64,000 bases of DNA from Diplonema papillatum (Eukaryota; Euglenozoa; Diplonemea; Diplonemida; Diplonemidae). Each line of letters begins with the position of its first letter. Within the stretch, counting starts at the first letter, position 1. This document shows positions 34,801 to 46,307 of the stretch, piece after piece. The DNA is taken from positions 124,001-188,000 of the forward strand of contig JAPJBO010000137.1 in assembly GCA_030068145.1 (NCBI GenBank), in the 5' to 3' direction. The notes below the pieces were generated by a model that had not been told where the DNA came from, ran no database searches, and worked only from the letters and a program-made list of their open reading frames with translations. The position numbers were made by a program, and so were the translations under genes.

Positions 34801-37605
34801 CCGTCGCCCGCATTTACAAGAACCAGCTGCAAGAGCTCATGGGCGTGGTCAACGCGACGAACCCGCACTGGATCCGGTGCATCAAGCCGCACAACTGCAA
34901 GCAGCCGCGGAATTTCCACGGCCAGGAGGTCATGAACCAGCTCCGGTCGGCCGGCGTCCTCGAGACGGTGCGCATCCGGAAGATGGGCTTCTCTGTGCGC
35001 CTCTCGTTCGCCGACTTCGTCGCCCGGTACCGCTGCATAACGACGGTCAAGGGCAGGCCGCGCGACGTCTGCGCCGGCGTGCTCAAGGCGCTCGGCCTCG
35101 GGCCCCAGATGGGCCAGGTCGGGAAGACGAAGGTTTTCTTGAAGAACGAGTCGTGGTCCGTCGTCGAAGACGCCCGAGCGCGGTGCCTGAACGTGCACTG
35201 CGTCGTGCTGCAGAGATTCGCCATGGCGAGGACGGCCCGCGTCGCGGCGGCGGTCAGGGTCGCGAACGAGAAGGTGAAGCTGGCGCAGGCCTTCGCGCGG
35301 TACAAGACGTCGAGCCGGTACGTGCGGCAGACCGAGTACTACCTGAAGGAAGAAGAGCTGCTGGAGGGCGCGGCCCGGCTGCAGGCGTGCGTCAAGGAAG
35401 AGGACCGGAACCGGATAGCGATGATGAAGCTCGAATTCGACCAGATGCAGGCCCTCGGCGAGATGCGGCGGCGCGGCGCGCAGAACATCCTGGAAAAGTG
35501 GTACATGGACAAGCCCATCCGCGACGCCCTCGCCATATCCGACTTCAAGGTCGACGAAGAAGGCGCGCGCTTCGCCATGGAACGCTTCGAACAAGAAGAG
35601 CTCTTGAACGTCCTAGACGTGCTGAAAGAAGACTTCCAAGTCATGCAGCACCGGCAGCTGCAACGCGAGCGGCTTGAAGACGAGCAGCGCTTCCGTTTGG
35701 AAGAGGCGGCGCGCCAGGAACAGAAGCAGAAGGCGCGCGTGTTGTGGTCGCGGGCCATGGAGCAGAAGAGGATGCAGGAGGCCATTCTCGTCGAGGAAGA
35801 GCACCGGAAGAAGGCGCAGCTGCAGAAGGTCTCGAACACCATGAACGAGGCGCGCCACCTGTACCAAACGGAGCGGGAGCAGGTGCAGCGCATGCGGAGA
35901 GACTACGACGAGTTGCAATTCTGCTCGTCCGTCCCGAAGCACCGCGTTAACTCACCCACGCGTGGAAGGTCGCCCGCATCGCGCCGCATGTCCAACCACC
36001 ACGACCACGGCGGCTTCGGCGCGCCTACCTTCTCCCGTGTCTCGATGGCAGGCTCCGCTCAAGCCTCGCAACTCTACTCCAGCACTCCCCCACCGACCAA
36101 GGCCACACGCACCAAAAGCGTGTCGCGGGCTAAAAGCCCGATGCCACCGCGGATCGTCAAAGCAGAACCCACCGCATCTCACTCGCTGGACATGGTCAAG
36201 CGGCTTCAGAAACTTTCGAAGGTACGCGCACCCTTCCCCTTTTTACCCCTTTTTACCTCTTTCCATCTTGCATCCCTTTCCTAGACAACATCTTCCTCGA
36301 AGAAGACTTTATGCTGGCATCAACCATTCATGAGAGGTAAACATTAAACTAAGATTTTCCGCTCGAGGTTTCATATCCTACTTGGGGAGTCTTGCACTCC
36401 CTGTTTCCCTGTTCCCACCCGTGTTCTCCTTTTTTATGGTAACAACCACGGTTGTCATTATCAAAAAGTGACGGTTGGCAGCGTACTGTGGAAATTACCA
36501 TACAGGTGATAGCACATACGCACAACCAAAAATATTCTTCGAAGAAGACTTGATGCATGGAGGCATTGTAGACATTGTCCTATGAGCTTACAGAGTCTTA
36601 CTCCCCTTTCCCTCTTGGCTACGAGGGACGTTCATTCTAAGATCTTCTTCGTGGGCGGCTTTAGATCTGCACTTGAACCTCGACACAGTATGAGACGAGC
36701 CGTGTGCATGTGGCCTCTGTAACCAACAAGGGCACCGTGATATTTTATTTCGGGGCCAGTTCTGCACGTTGGGAACTTTCCACTTTTTTGACTAACCTGC
36801 CTTTCATGGCTTCCTTGCATTTCCTCGAAGAAGACGTGAAGCTGTGTGCATCAAAACATGAGAGGCAGGGTTCTGCCGTGTGCATCAAAATTCCATCTTC
36901 AAAAATTCAAATCCACCCCCACTTTCCGCAGGCCGTGCAGGCGAACCCGTACCGCCTGATTACGCACCGTTTCTCTCCGCTGCATACCAAGTCGCCGCTG
37001 AACCCAAACAACCCAGACTGGGCGCCCGGACAGGACGGCACCATTTTACTGCCGGATGGATCTCGGTATGCCTATTCCCGTTCGCATTCCTCCGCTCGGA
37101 CGATGTGCGGCTCTCACCATTCTTCGACGGCGAACGAGAGAATCCACCGGACCGAAATGTGCTCTGAAAGATCTTGCGGAGAATGGGTAGGGCCATTTGG
37201 GCTTTGCAAAAGATGGCCGGTGGCTGGTCGTGAATCCGGAATGGTTCCGAATCGGAATGCATGAAGTACGTCTGGTACTGAGTTTTTACAACCTAACTTA
37301 TCAACAGGTGCACGGTCGATGAACTTGCGCAGCGTGAAGCGTACTAGGCGCTCCTGACGGCGTGCCCGTAAAACAAGACGATTGCCACCGCGCGCGCACT
37401 CTGTTTGGCAACAAGTTGACGGTGGCACTTTCTGTGGCACGTGCTTTTCTCTCTTTCCAGGCGCATGCAAGTAGGACCCAAACTGCATCCGTACGTTACC
37501 ACGATCGCCGCCGCCGCTTCGCCGGCCGCTTCGCCGGAGGCTCATTGCGCCGCCTCCCCCGTAGAAATGCAATACAAGTATCCATCGCCCCCAGTCTACC
37601 AGTAG
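31854..37605 (+). CDS. Myosin heavy chain (motor, coiled-coil-like tail)
   Basis: Five exons (31854-32417, 32727-33959, 34785-36221, 36932-37065, 37461-37605) join in frame by GT-AG introns into 1,170 residues ending in TAG at 37603. An SH3-like N-terminal segment (V-F-F-S-H-P-E-D-S-W-L-I-G) leads into the motor. The P-loop GESGAGKT is at 157-164. Switch I N-A-K-T-T-R-N-D-N-S-S-R-F-G starts at 209. Switch II DIFGFE is at 439-444, and H-W-I-R-C-I-K-P at 628-635. K-T-K-V-F-L-K near 713 marks the converter. All ATPase signatures are intact. I see no clear IQ motif after it. A charged helical region follows (about 740-1000), then a Ser/Pro/Ala-rich tail. The class is not assigned. The exon 2 end could instead be 33950, dropping three residues. 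Introns 2 and 3 hold element A copies. Confidence 0.93.
34033..34111 (+). repeat. Element A copy in myosin intron 2
   Basis: It starts TTCTTCGAAGAAGACTTGAT, continues GCTAACACCAATTATGCG and a GCAGTGTTCTGC hairpin, and ends near a C-run. It lies 70 bp inside intron 2. A weaker second piece (GCTAGCATCAAACATACACC) follows near 34148-34170. Confidence 0.55.
34636..34659 (+). repeat. (TC)n microsatellite in myosin intron 2
   Basis: About twelve TC dinucleotides in a row, within the intron and about 125 bp before the exon 3 acceptor. It may simply contribute pyrimidine content. Confidence 0.85.
36289..36360 (+). repeat. Element A copy 1 in myosin intron 3
   Basis: It begins ATCTTCCTCGAAGAAGACTT and includes GCTGGCATCAACCATTCATG and ATTAAACTAAGATTTTCC. 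It is one of three copies in this 710-bp intron. Confidence 0.55.
36535..36610 (+). repeat. Element A copy 2 in myosin intron 3
   Basis: It begins TTCTTCGAAGAAGACTTGAT and diverges afterwards. A family E-like stretch (GTTGGCAGCGTACTG) lies just before it, at about 36474-36490. Confidence 0.5.
36823..36900 (+). repeat. Element A copy 3 in myosin intron 3
   Basis: It begins CCTCGAAGAAGACGTGAAGC, contains ATGAGAGGCAGGGTTCTGCC, and runs up to about 30 bp before the exon 4 acceptor. Confidence 0.5.
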
Positions 37606-39666
37606 CCGGTTAATGCACAGCTCTGACAACATTTCGCTTCTACTCGTACCACCCCCCTGCTTACTACCTTCCGTGAGTAGTTTCGAAAGGATATCCCCGG
37701 CCTTGCAACCCGAGCTCTGAATCCAACTGTGAGCAGTTTATCGGCAGCGCAGCAGCGATCATACGGTATCTGGTGCCGTAAGCTACGCGCTCGCATCAGT
37801 CTTGTTCGCCAAATGACAGGTTTAGATAACCCGTAGTTTCGCAGCAAAAGACCCACTTTCAAGTCGTATCGTTCGTGGCCTCCGTCGGAATGCGCACCAG
37901 GTGGCCCCCTTCGAGTGTTCGGTTGTTCCAGCGTTCGATTGTGTCGTGCGCGGATTTTCTTGGCGTGCTCGCAAAAAAGCGGACCTAATAGAAAATCGCC
38001 TTCATCTGCGGCGTCCCGGCTGCGTGGGGGCGGATGGAGGAGCGGTGCCCCACGTGCTCCCTGTATTGTGTACATTTCCCCCCTCCCGCGTCGTCTTCCT
38101 CCACGGGAATTCTGTCCTTTGGCATCCGCCGTTCGCGCGCGTTACTCGCCAAGCAAGTGTCAATTGCACCCGTCCCACAAGCCTTTACTTTGCGGGAACG
38201 AATCGGGTTGGTCATTCTGGTGAGTGATCCTGGTTGCTCGCACGCCTTATCCTCTCTCCCCCTGGCAAGTAGCGCCTGAACCCGAAACTAAGACTTTCCC
38301 CCTCGGCCAAGCACCCTGAGATCTGAGCGAGCACTAGCCGCTGCGCTCGGTAAGTTCGGCCCCCTTAGCCCTTGAGAGCGGGTGTTGAACACGCATTTGG
38401 CCAGACAACCTTGAGTGCACACGCCATGCATTTGTTCCCTGCTGGCCAGAAGGTGAACTACGATCCTTCGTCAGGGGTTTATCGGCTGTTCCCTGAACTC
38501 ATTACAAAGTGTGAGAATCGGACGCGGTGCACTGTCTTAAGCCGTTCCATCCCTTCTGATAGGCCTGATGTAACCACCAAGAATCGTGTGCGGCTCCAGG
38601 AGATAGGGATGGACCTGATACACCGTGGTGTAGCGTGGTGCAACGTTAGACAGCGGCAGGTGCAGGTATTGCGATGCAGTTCCAGGGAGAAGGGGTGGAC
38701 TGGCTAAGTTTCTGACCTTTGTCCGACACGCATCGTGTGTTTCACCTGCAGATGCTTTCTCTGTTGCGATGCCTGACAACCGACCGCTCCCTCCGAGATG
38801 GTTACCCACACCAACCAAAGTCCGTTCTTTCCGCAGACCCACGTTCTCCAAGTCAGCCGTCCGCGTCTTGACATGTTGTCGTCCCCTTGTTGTCATATTT
38901 CCCTGCTCCCCCCTCCCACCGCGCCCACAGCTTTCTGTTCAATTTTCTTTCCGACTAGAAACACGCTGTTCTTTATAAACGTCCGTCGGTCTCTGTATCG
39001 TAGCATCTCCGTCGTCTTCCCTATTTCTCCTTCCACCCAGCAAACGCAATAGAACGTGGGATGAATGCTGCTGATACACGGTAGCATTGAGTACATGAAC
39101 CACATGGATTAGCATGCACAGGGGAAGCAGTCGTTGCTTGACGACAATCAGGTGACGGCGACTGCCGACCACGACCGGGTGCTCGCACCAGGAGTTTGGA
39201 ACAGCTAGCCAGTCTAAGCTTATTGCACAGAAAGAGCTTTGCCCACATCCTCGGGCCCCGTGCAAAGACATTCAGCTGTTGCGACGCGACGAGGACCGAA
39301 ACCTCCCCAGCAACGCGCAATGCTCTGTTGCAGCCCCCGCACGAAGACCCACAACCCACGAAACAGTGCAAAAGACAAGTCCAGGTGCTCAATTGCAAAA
39401 AGGAGGGACAAGTCGTCAAACTGTTGCCAACCTTGCCTGCGTTAGGTATGACGTTCCAGTCCGTTCAGTATTCTGCGATAGTGTGAAGCCCCAGTCACAA
39501 CCGGGTGTGCAGGTTGCGTGAGCACAACACCAGTGGCAGCAGAAGTCAAGCCACTCGTCGGAGTTCGAGTCGATGAGGGGATCGGAGAACACGTCACGAC
39601 GATCACACCACACAGCCCCTCTCTCCTGCTCAAAGAATCACGACACATCAGCCACAAGCGCGAGAG
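37606..39666. other. Intergenic region after myosin
   Basis: No gene is supported. A family D repeat lies at 38585-38706 (reversed). ORFs on both strands are short, overlap each other and show no domain. Confidence 0.4.
38585..38706 (-). repeat. Family D dispersed repeat copy
   Basis: Read on the minus strand it runs TTAGCCAGTCCACCCCTTCT, then an AACTGCATCGCAATACCTGC-type block, then CACGGTGTATCAGGTCCATC. The same order of blocks appears at 49378-49583 (reversed), 62085-62262 (forward) and at the left edge of the minisatellite at 51115. Confidence 0.5.
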
Positions 39667-39927
39667 ATGATAAATGTGCAAGCACCGGAAGAAGCAGCAG
39701 CCGACGACTGCATGCAGTACGTGCCGGGGGCTGGCCGGTACTCGGCCGCCGAGCTGAGCATCGCGATGCCCGAGGAAAGCTTCGGCGACTTCGTCGACGA
39801 AAGCGATGCCAGCGACAGCCAAAGCCCGGGCAACTCGCCTGTCCGAGGCCGCCTCATGCGGAATCCTGCCCCCGTAGAAATCAACAACAAGCTGCCCACG
39901 GTACACCCCGCCTTCGCTCGGTCATGA
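39667..39927 (+). CDS. Small acidic protein or last exon, unknown
   Basis: An ATG at 39667 opens an 86-residue frame ending in TGA at 39925-39927. Third positions are strongly G/C-rich, as in the sure genes of the window and unlike most nearby ORFs. The sequence is acidic and Ser/Asp-rich in the middle (E-S-F-G-D-F-V-D-E-S-D-A-S-D) and basic near the end. No domain is recognised. It could be a small gene, or the last exon of a gene whose other exons I did not find. The opposite-strand frame lacks this codon bias. Confidence 0.35.
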   Translation: MINVQAPEEAAADDCMQYVPGAGRYSAAELSIAMPEESFGDFVDESDASDSQSPGNSPVRGRLMRNPAPVEINNKLPTVHPAFARS

Positions 39928-39929
39928 AC

Positions 39930-40400
39930 GCGCAATGCCGGACCATGGAAATGCTGCTGACATACTATACTAGGCGAACACTCGGTGGTCCTGGTCTTAA
40001 ACGCTCACTACCAGGCCGAGGAAAACGCTGCTAGCCTACAAGGCAGTTCCTCGGAGCAATCCCGCCTTCGCACTGCGTGCACCTTCGGTATCCGACCCAT
40101 CGAGCTAATAATGCTGCTAGCCTACAAGGCGAACCCTCGGCGCACTCCTGCCTTCGCTCGTCTCCAAGCCTACACCCGGAGCAATCCCGCCTTACGCACC
40201 TTGGTCGAGTGACCTATTATTAAGGCTTGGAAGATGCACCGGCATGGAAGCGCTGCTAAGCCGAGCGCGCGGGCTACCAGGCGAGTCCTCGACGCAATTC
40301 CGTCTTCGCTCTCTAACGTGCACTGCATGTCTTCAGTGACCCATCGATATGGAAGCGCCTAAACGCGCACTGCCCGCTCGAGCTGCAGGAGCTACACGAC
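39930..40400 (+). repeat. Decayed tandem repeat with GCTGCTAGCCTACAAGGC landmarks
   Basis: Imperfect units carry GCTGCTAGCCTACAAGGC at about 40028 and 40112, with weaker forms near 39951 and 40246. Each is followed by CCTCGG or CCTCGA and an ATCCCGCCTTCGC-type string. That last string also ends the small ORF just upstream (CCCGCCTTCGCTCGGTCATG), so the array may have grown from the end of that ORF. Confidence 0.5.
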
Positions 40401-41605
40401 CAACACTCGGCCAGGAGCGGTTGCGGTCTTTCTCCTCGTGTCTTGTCATGTCGAGATCGTCAGCGAGGCGATCCCATTGGCGGGGCAACCCGCACCGTTG
40501 CATTTGCATATCCACCAGCATCGAGTAAGTAGGAAAGCAGTGTTTCTTATGAAATAATGGCCGTTCGTACTCGAATCGCTGTATTTTTCCACCCGCAGCC
40601 TCTCACGTGCGAAGGCGCCTGAGGATGCGAAAACGTCCGCACACGGGCCGCACACGGGCTTCTTTGTCCACAATCCATTCCAACTTTGTGCACCTCCTGT
40701 ATTCAATCCCCGCAACAATCTCTCCCTTTCTCACACAGTTTGTCGCCTCGCAAGGCACAGACTACTGCCAATCTGCAACATATATCAGCTGCCATGAGGG
40801 AGCTGCAGGAGCCCCGAAAAGGCATTTTAGTGATCAATACGCCGCGCGTTTGCTTGGGACCGCAACCAATTTACGTTGACATCTCGTCCTTGAAGCAAAA
40901 TAAGTTGTTGTGAATAAAAAAAAAAAGGTCGAAAGACACCAATCTGTACGTCCATTCGGGATCGTCGGAAACACAAATGAGGCCCGAATCCGTGCGCATT
41001 TTTGACGCAACCAGTTTTCCAGTTGCGACATCTCCTCCAACTGGTACCCCGAAGTTACTGAGGCTGGCTTCTTTTTGTGCCTGCAGCTGGTACCTGCACG
41101 TCAGCTCTTTTCTACGAATAGTTCATTCTCACCTTGATCGTGAAGGTATCCACTGTCAGGATTGTGTCAGAGAGAGACCAACCGGTCAGACGGGGCGTCA
41201 TGCTAGTGGGTTACCCACGTTGCTCCCCAGGTGCCCAGGTTTGCGTAAGATGGTCCAGGTGTTGTGGGGTGACCCGTCTTGTACGCCCGGTGATCCCTCA
41301 GCCGCCTACCTGTGCTTTCGTACCCCGGCTGCCAGCTGACAAAACAGGCACCCATCTGTCAGTGTGGAGGCTGGCTAGTGCCGGGGCTCAGCTCCGGAGA
41401 GCCCCGCAGCCCCGCGGGACCGAGGCTCCCCGAGGCTGGGAATCTGCAGGAACAACAGGGGACAATTTCCCCACACACTGTGTCTGTGGTGTCTGGAAGC
41501 ATCTGAGGTTCTATTCGCCCGGATGGCGTTCCGTGCCGGCCACTTCTTCGGTCCAAAAAAGGAAACATTCGGTTCCTTTTTTTTTACATAAGCGCCAGCT
41601 TGAAA

Positions 41606-41860
41606 GGAAATGCTCGACGATGCTGCCCGACAAAGAACAGAAGGGATCCCAAGTGCTGTAACTACCGAACCACGTGTTGAACGGACGTGAGGTCATGCGG
41701 GTCTACCCCTACACGACAAATCACACAAACACAACAGGTCAAAACAACACACGGTGGTGTAAGCGAAGAACAAATCAGATTGTGTTTGTATTGTATTTGC
41801 CCCTTACCTCTATATTTCCCCCCTTTCATTCGGAGTCGAAGCAGCTACGTCGAGTATTTT
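41606..41860 (+). mobile_element. Family B foldback element, copy 2
   Basis: Same ends as the copy at 30576 (GGAAATGCTCGACGATGCTG and GCAGCTACGTCGAGTATTTT). The interior is nearly identical but carries extra ACAGGTCAAAACAACACACG-like sequence, also present in the 58.5 kb copy. A T-run and ACATAAGCGCCAGCTTGAA precede it. No coding capacity. Confidence 0.65.
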
Positions 41861-41861
41861 T

Positions 41862-41986
41862 GTGTTAACAATGCATCGTTGGTACTAAAAAATAGTTGGC
41901 AGCGTACTAAAAGCAACTCACCAAATCAGGTGAAAAGCCGCTAGTGCGCACAAACAAACGGAAGCGCCATACTAATTTTTTCCGGG
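41862..41986 (+). repeat. Family E repeat, copy 1
   Basis: From TGTGTTAACAATGC to GGAAGCGCCATACTAAT this block matches 42940-43058 with only a few changes. It includes AGTTGGCAGCGTACTAAAAG and CAACTCACCAAATCAGGTG. More diverged relatives occur at about 30270-30345 and 36474-36530. Confidence 0.65.
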
Positions 41987-42939
41987 ACCGAAGAACTCTC
42001 CCTACAGGGAGCCTGTGGAGAGAGGGGAGAGGGAGTGCGAGCGAGAGTCACCTGGCAACGACGCGCTCACCTCTGGTACTCTGTGCTCCTGAGCGCAACA
42101 CCTCCATCTCCAATCTTCAATGGATGTCCGGCCTGGGAGTGGCCCGTGCAGCTGCTTGAGAGACCGCAGGCATTCGCACCAAACATGGAACACGTTCGAA
42201 GGCCGGCTCTTACATTCGCCCATCTACCCAGTTCTACCCGCAATCCGCCGCCGAGTCAGTAAAAGAAACTCTCCCTCCCCAGCAGTTTTGATCAGGAGCC
42301 TTCTCCCGAGACAAAGTTGTTCGTGCTCTCGTAGTGGTCCCGGCTGAGGCGAACTACGGACAACATGCCGATGACCCGCCACCCGCAATTCGCCGCAAAG
42401 GAGAAAAAAATCGCGAAATGTGCTGGAGTTCGTTTGTAGAAAGAAAGCCCCAGGCGGCGCCCCGTTTCTGGCCTGGCCAGCGAGAACGGATTGCTGGCCC
42501 AGCTGGCAGCTGGAGGCACCTGGGCATCGTGGCGGACACAAGTTGACCGGCCAACTGTTACTTTGAATGGGCTCACCTCTCTATCAGGCCCTGCATATCG
42601 CATATCGCTTTGTGGGCGAGACCTTCGCACGTGGCGTGTTGACGAATACAGGACTCGCGGCGCACGAGTTTCCAAAAAGGGGGGCCCAAGACGAAATCCA
42701 AAGCGAATTTCTTCTTGGTGTCGGTTGCAACAGTTACAAACTTGGCTAGCCCTCCCAGCCTCAATGGTCAACCGGAGACCCCTATAACAACGAACCTCTA
42801 AACCACAATACACGCTCAAAAACTTGCCGCGCCTTTTGCACGTATTTTCCCATCGCGAACTCCGCCCGACCCACGTATTCGAGGTGATCCGCCCCCGGGC
42901 AGGACGCAGGGTGTTGTTCCCGTCAAGATTTTTTTTTTT

Positions 42940-43058
42940 TGTGTTAACAATGCGTTGTTGGTACTAAAATTAGTAGTTGGCAGCGTACTAAAAGCAACTC
43001 ACCAAATCAGGTGAAAAGCCGCTTGTGCGCACAAACAAACGGAAGCGCCATACTAATA
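42940..43058 (+). repeat. Family E repeat, copy 2
   Basis: Nearly identical to the block at 41862-41986, about 1.08 kb away in the same orientation. A T-run precedes it. No coding capacity. Confidence 0.65.
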
Positions 43059-43154
43059 TCTAAAGGGAGGGACCAGTGTGCGCGCGATCAGCCGGCTTGC
43101 CGGCTGTTTAAATTTCAAGCCCTCTTTTTTTATTGTATAAGCACCTGCTTTGTA

Positions 43155-43350
43155 GGAAATGCTTGAGGAGACTGCCAGTTGCGATAGATCAAAGGAGGTA
43201 AATGTGCTGTAGCCCACACGAAACACAGGTAAATCTGGGTTTAGTGGCGGAAGCGTTCAACAAAAAAGACCCACTTTGTACTTGTATTGTTTTCTCCCCC
43301 TCTAGCCTCCTTCGAAATGAGCACAAGGCAGTCCCTCGAGTATTTCCGGC
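43155..43350 (+). mobile_element. Family C foldback element, copy 1
   Basis: The left end reads GGAAATGCTTGAGGAGACTG and the right end GTCCCTCGAGTATTTCCGGC, an imperfect inverted pair. The interior includes GACCCACTTTGTACTTGTAT and CTTCGAAATGAGCACAAGGC. The reverse complement recurs at 53532-53735 and a shortened direct copy at 43525-43726. MITE-like. Confidence 0.65.
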
Positions 43351-43524
43351 AGACTCGCACAAAGTCAGCCAATTTTCAACAGTGTAAGCTTTGGCTATGC
43401 CGCCCATGGAGCGGAATCAGCTTGACGCACTGGCAAGATGTTGTCGTAAACCCCTTCTGATCGGCAGACCTTCCAAAAATCAGCCGGCTGATTATCAGCC
43501 GGTCAGTTTTTCAAGATTTTTTTT

Positions 43525-43726
43525 TGTATAAGCACCGAGGAGACTGCCAGTTGCGGTAGATCAAAGGAGGTAAATGTGCTGTAGCCCACACGAAACACAG
43601 GTAAATCTGGGTTTAGTGGCGGGCGTAAGTGTTCAACAAGAAAGACCCACTTTATAGTTCTATTGTTTTCTCCCCCGCTAGCCTCCTTCGAAATGAGCAC
43701 AAGGCAGTCCCTCGAGTATTTCCGGC
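43525..43726 (+). mobile_element. Family C foldback element, copy 2 (left end deleted)
   Basis: Matches copy 1 from AGGAGACTGCCAGTTGCGG onward, but the left terminus is shortened to TGTATAAGCACCGAGG. The right end GTCCCTCGAGTATTTCCGGC is intact. Between the two copies, near 43480-43502, lies the palindrome-rich string CAGCCGGCTGATTATCAGCC. Confidence 0.6.
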
Positions 43727-44190
43727 TGAAATCAGCTGCTTTTTTCCTTAGCGCGAACACTGGGAGGGACCCTCTGCCTCTATATTTCCTTCCTTCCATT
43801 CGGAGTCAAAGCAGCCACGCCTTGTATTGAAAAAGAAAAAAAACATGAAAGATCGAAAGACAGCAGACCTGCGCATCAACCTCGGTTGATTGTCGGCATC
43901 ACAACGCTATCCCCCAATTCCGCCGGCGGGGAAACCTGCCGAAAGAAATTATTCGGGGGCCACTTGCAGCCGTCAGGAAAAAAAAAAGTGCAAACAGCGA
44001 TTCTCTGCGCTGTGCCATTTGGACCCGCGCGGGTCTTCGATACTTGCCCGCTAAGCGCAAACAGTGTTGACGCACCTGGAATAGGGGAGGGTGCGGGAGC
44101 TTATGCTGGTCGCTGCCTCTCGGTGCTTTGAACGACACCCTGGCCCGCCTATCTTGCCGGTCGTCATTGCACGCACCTCTCTGGATGCAG

Positions 44191-46307
<2,117 letters not shown>

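Larger units (their letters stand above)
40401..43131. other. Repeat-rich intergenic region
   Basis: No gene is supported. It contains family B copy 2 and two family E copies. ORFs such as 42292-42819 (minus) overlap on both strands without recognisable domains. Confidence 0.4.

Noticed and set aside
34740..35594. 284-codon minus-strand ORF
   Set aside because: It is a shadow of myosin exon 3, which carries unmistakable motor motifs on the plus strand.
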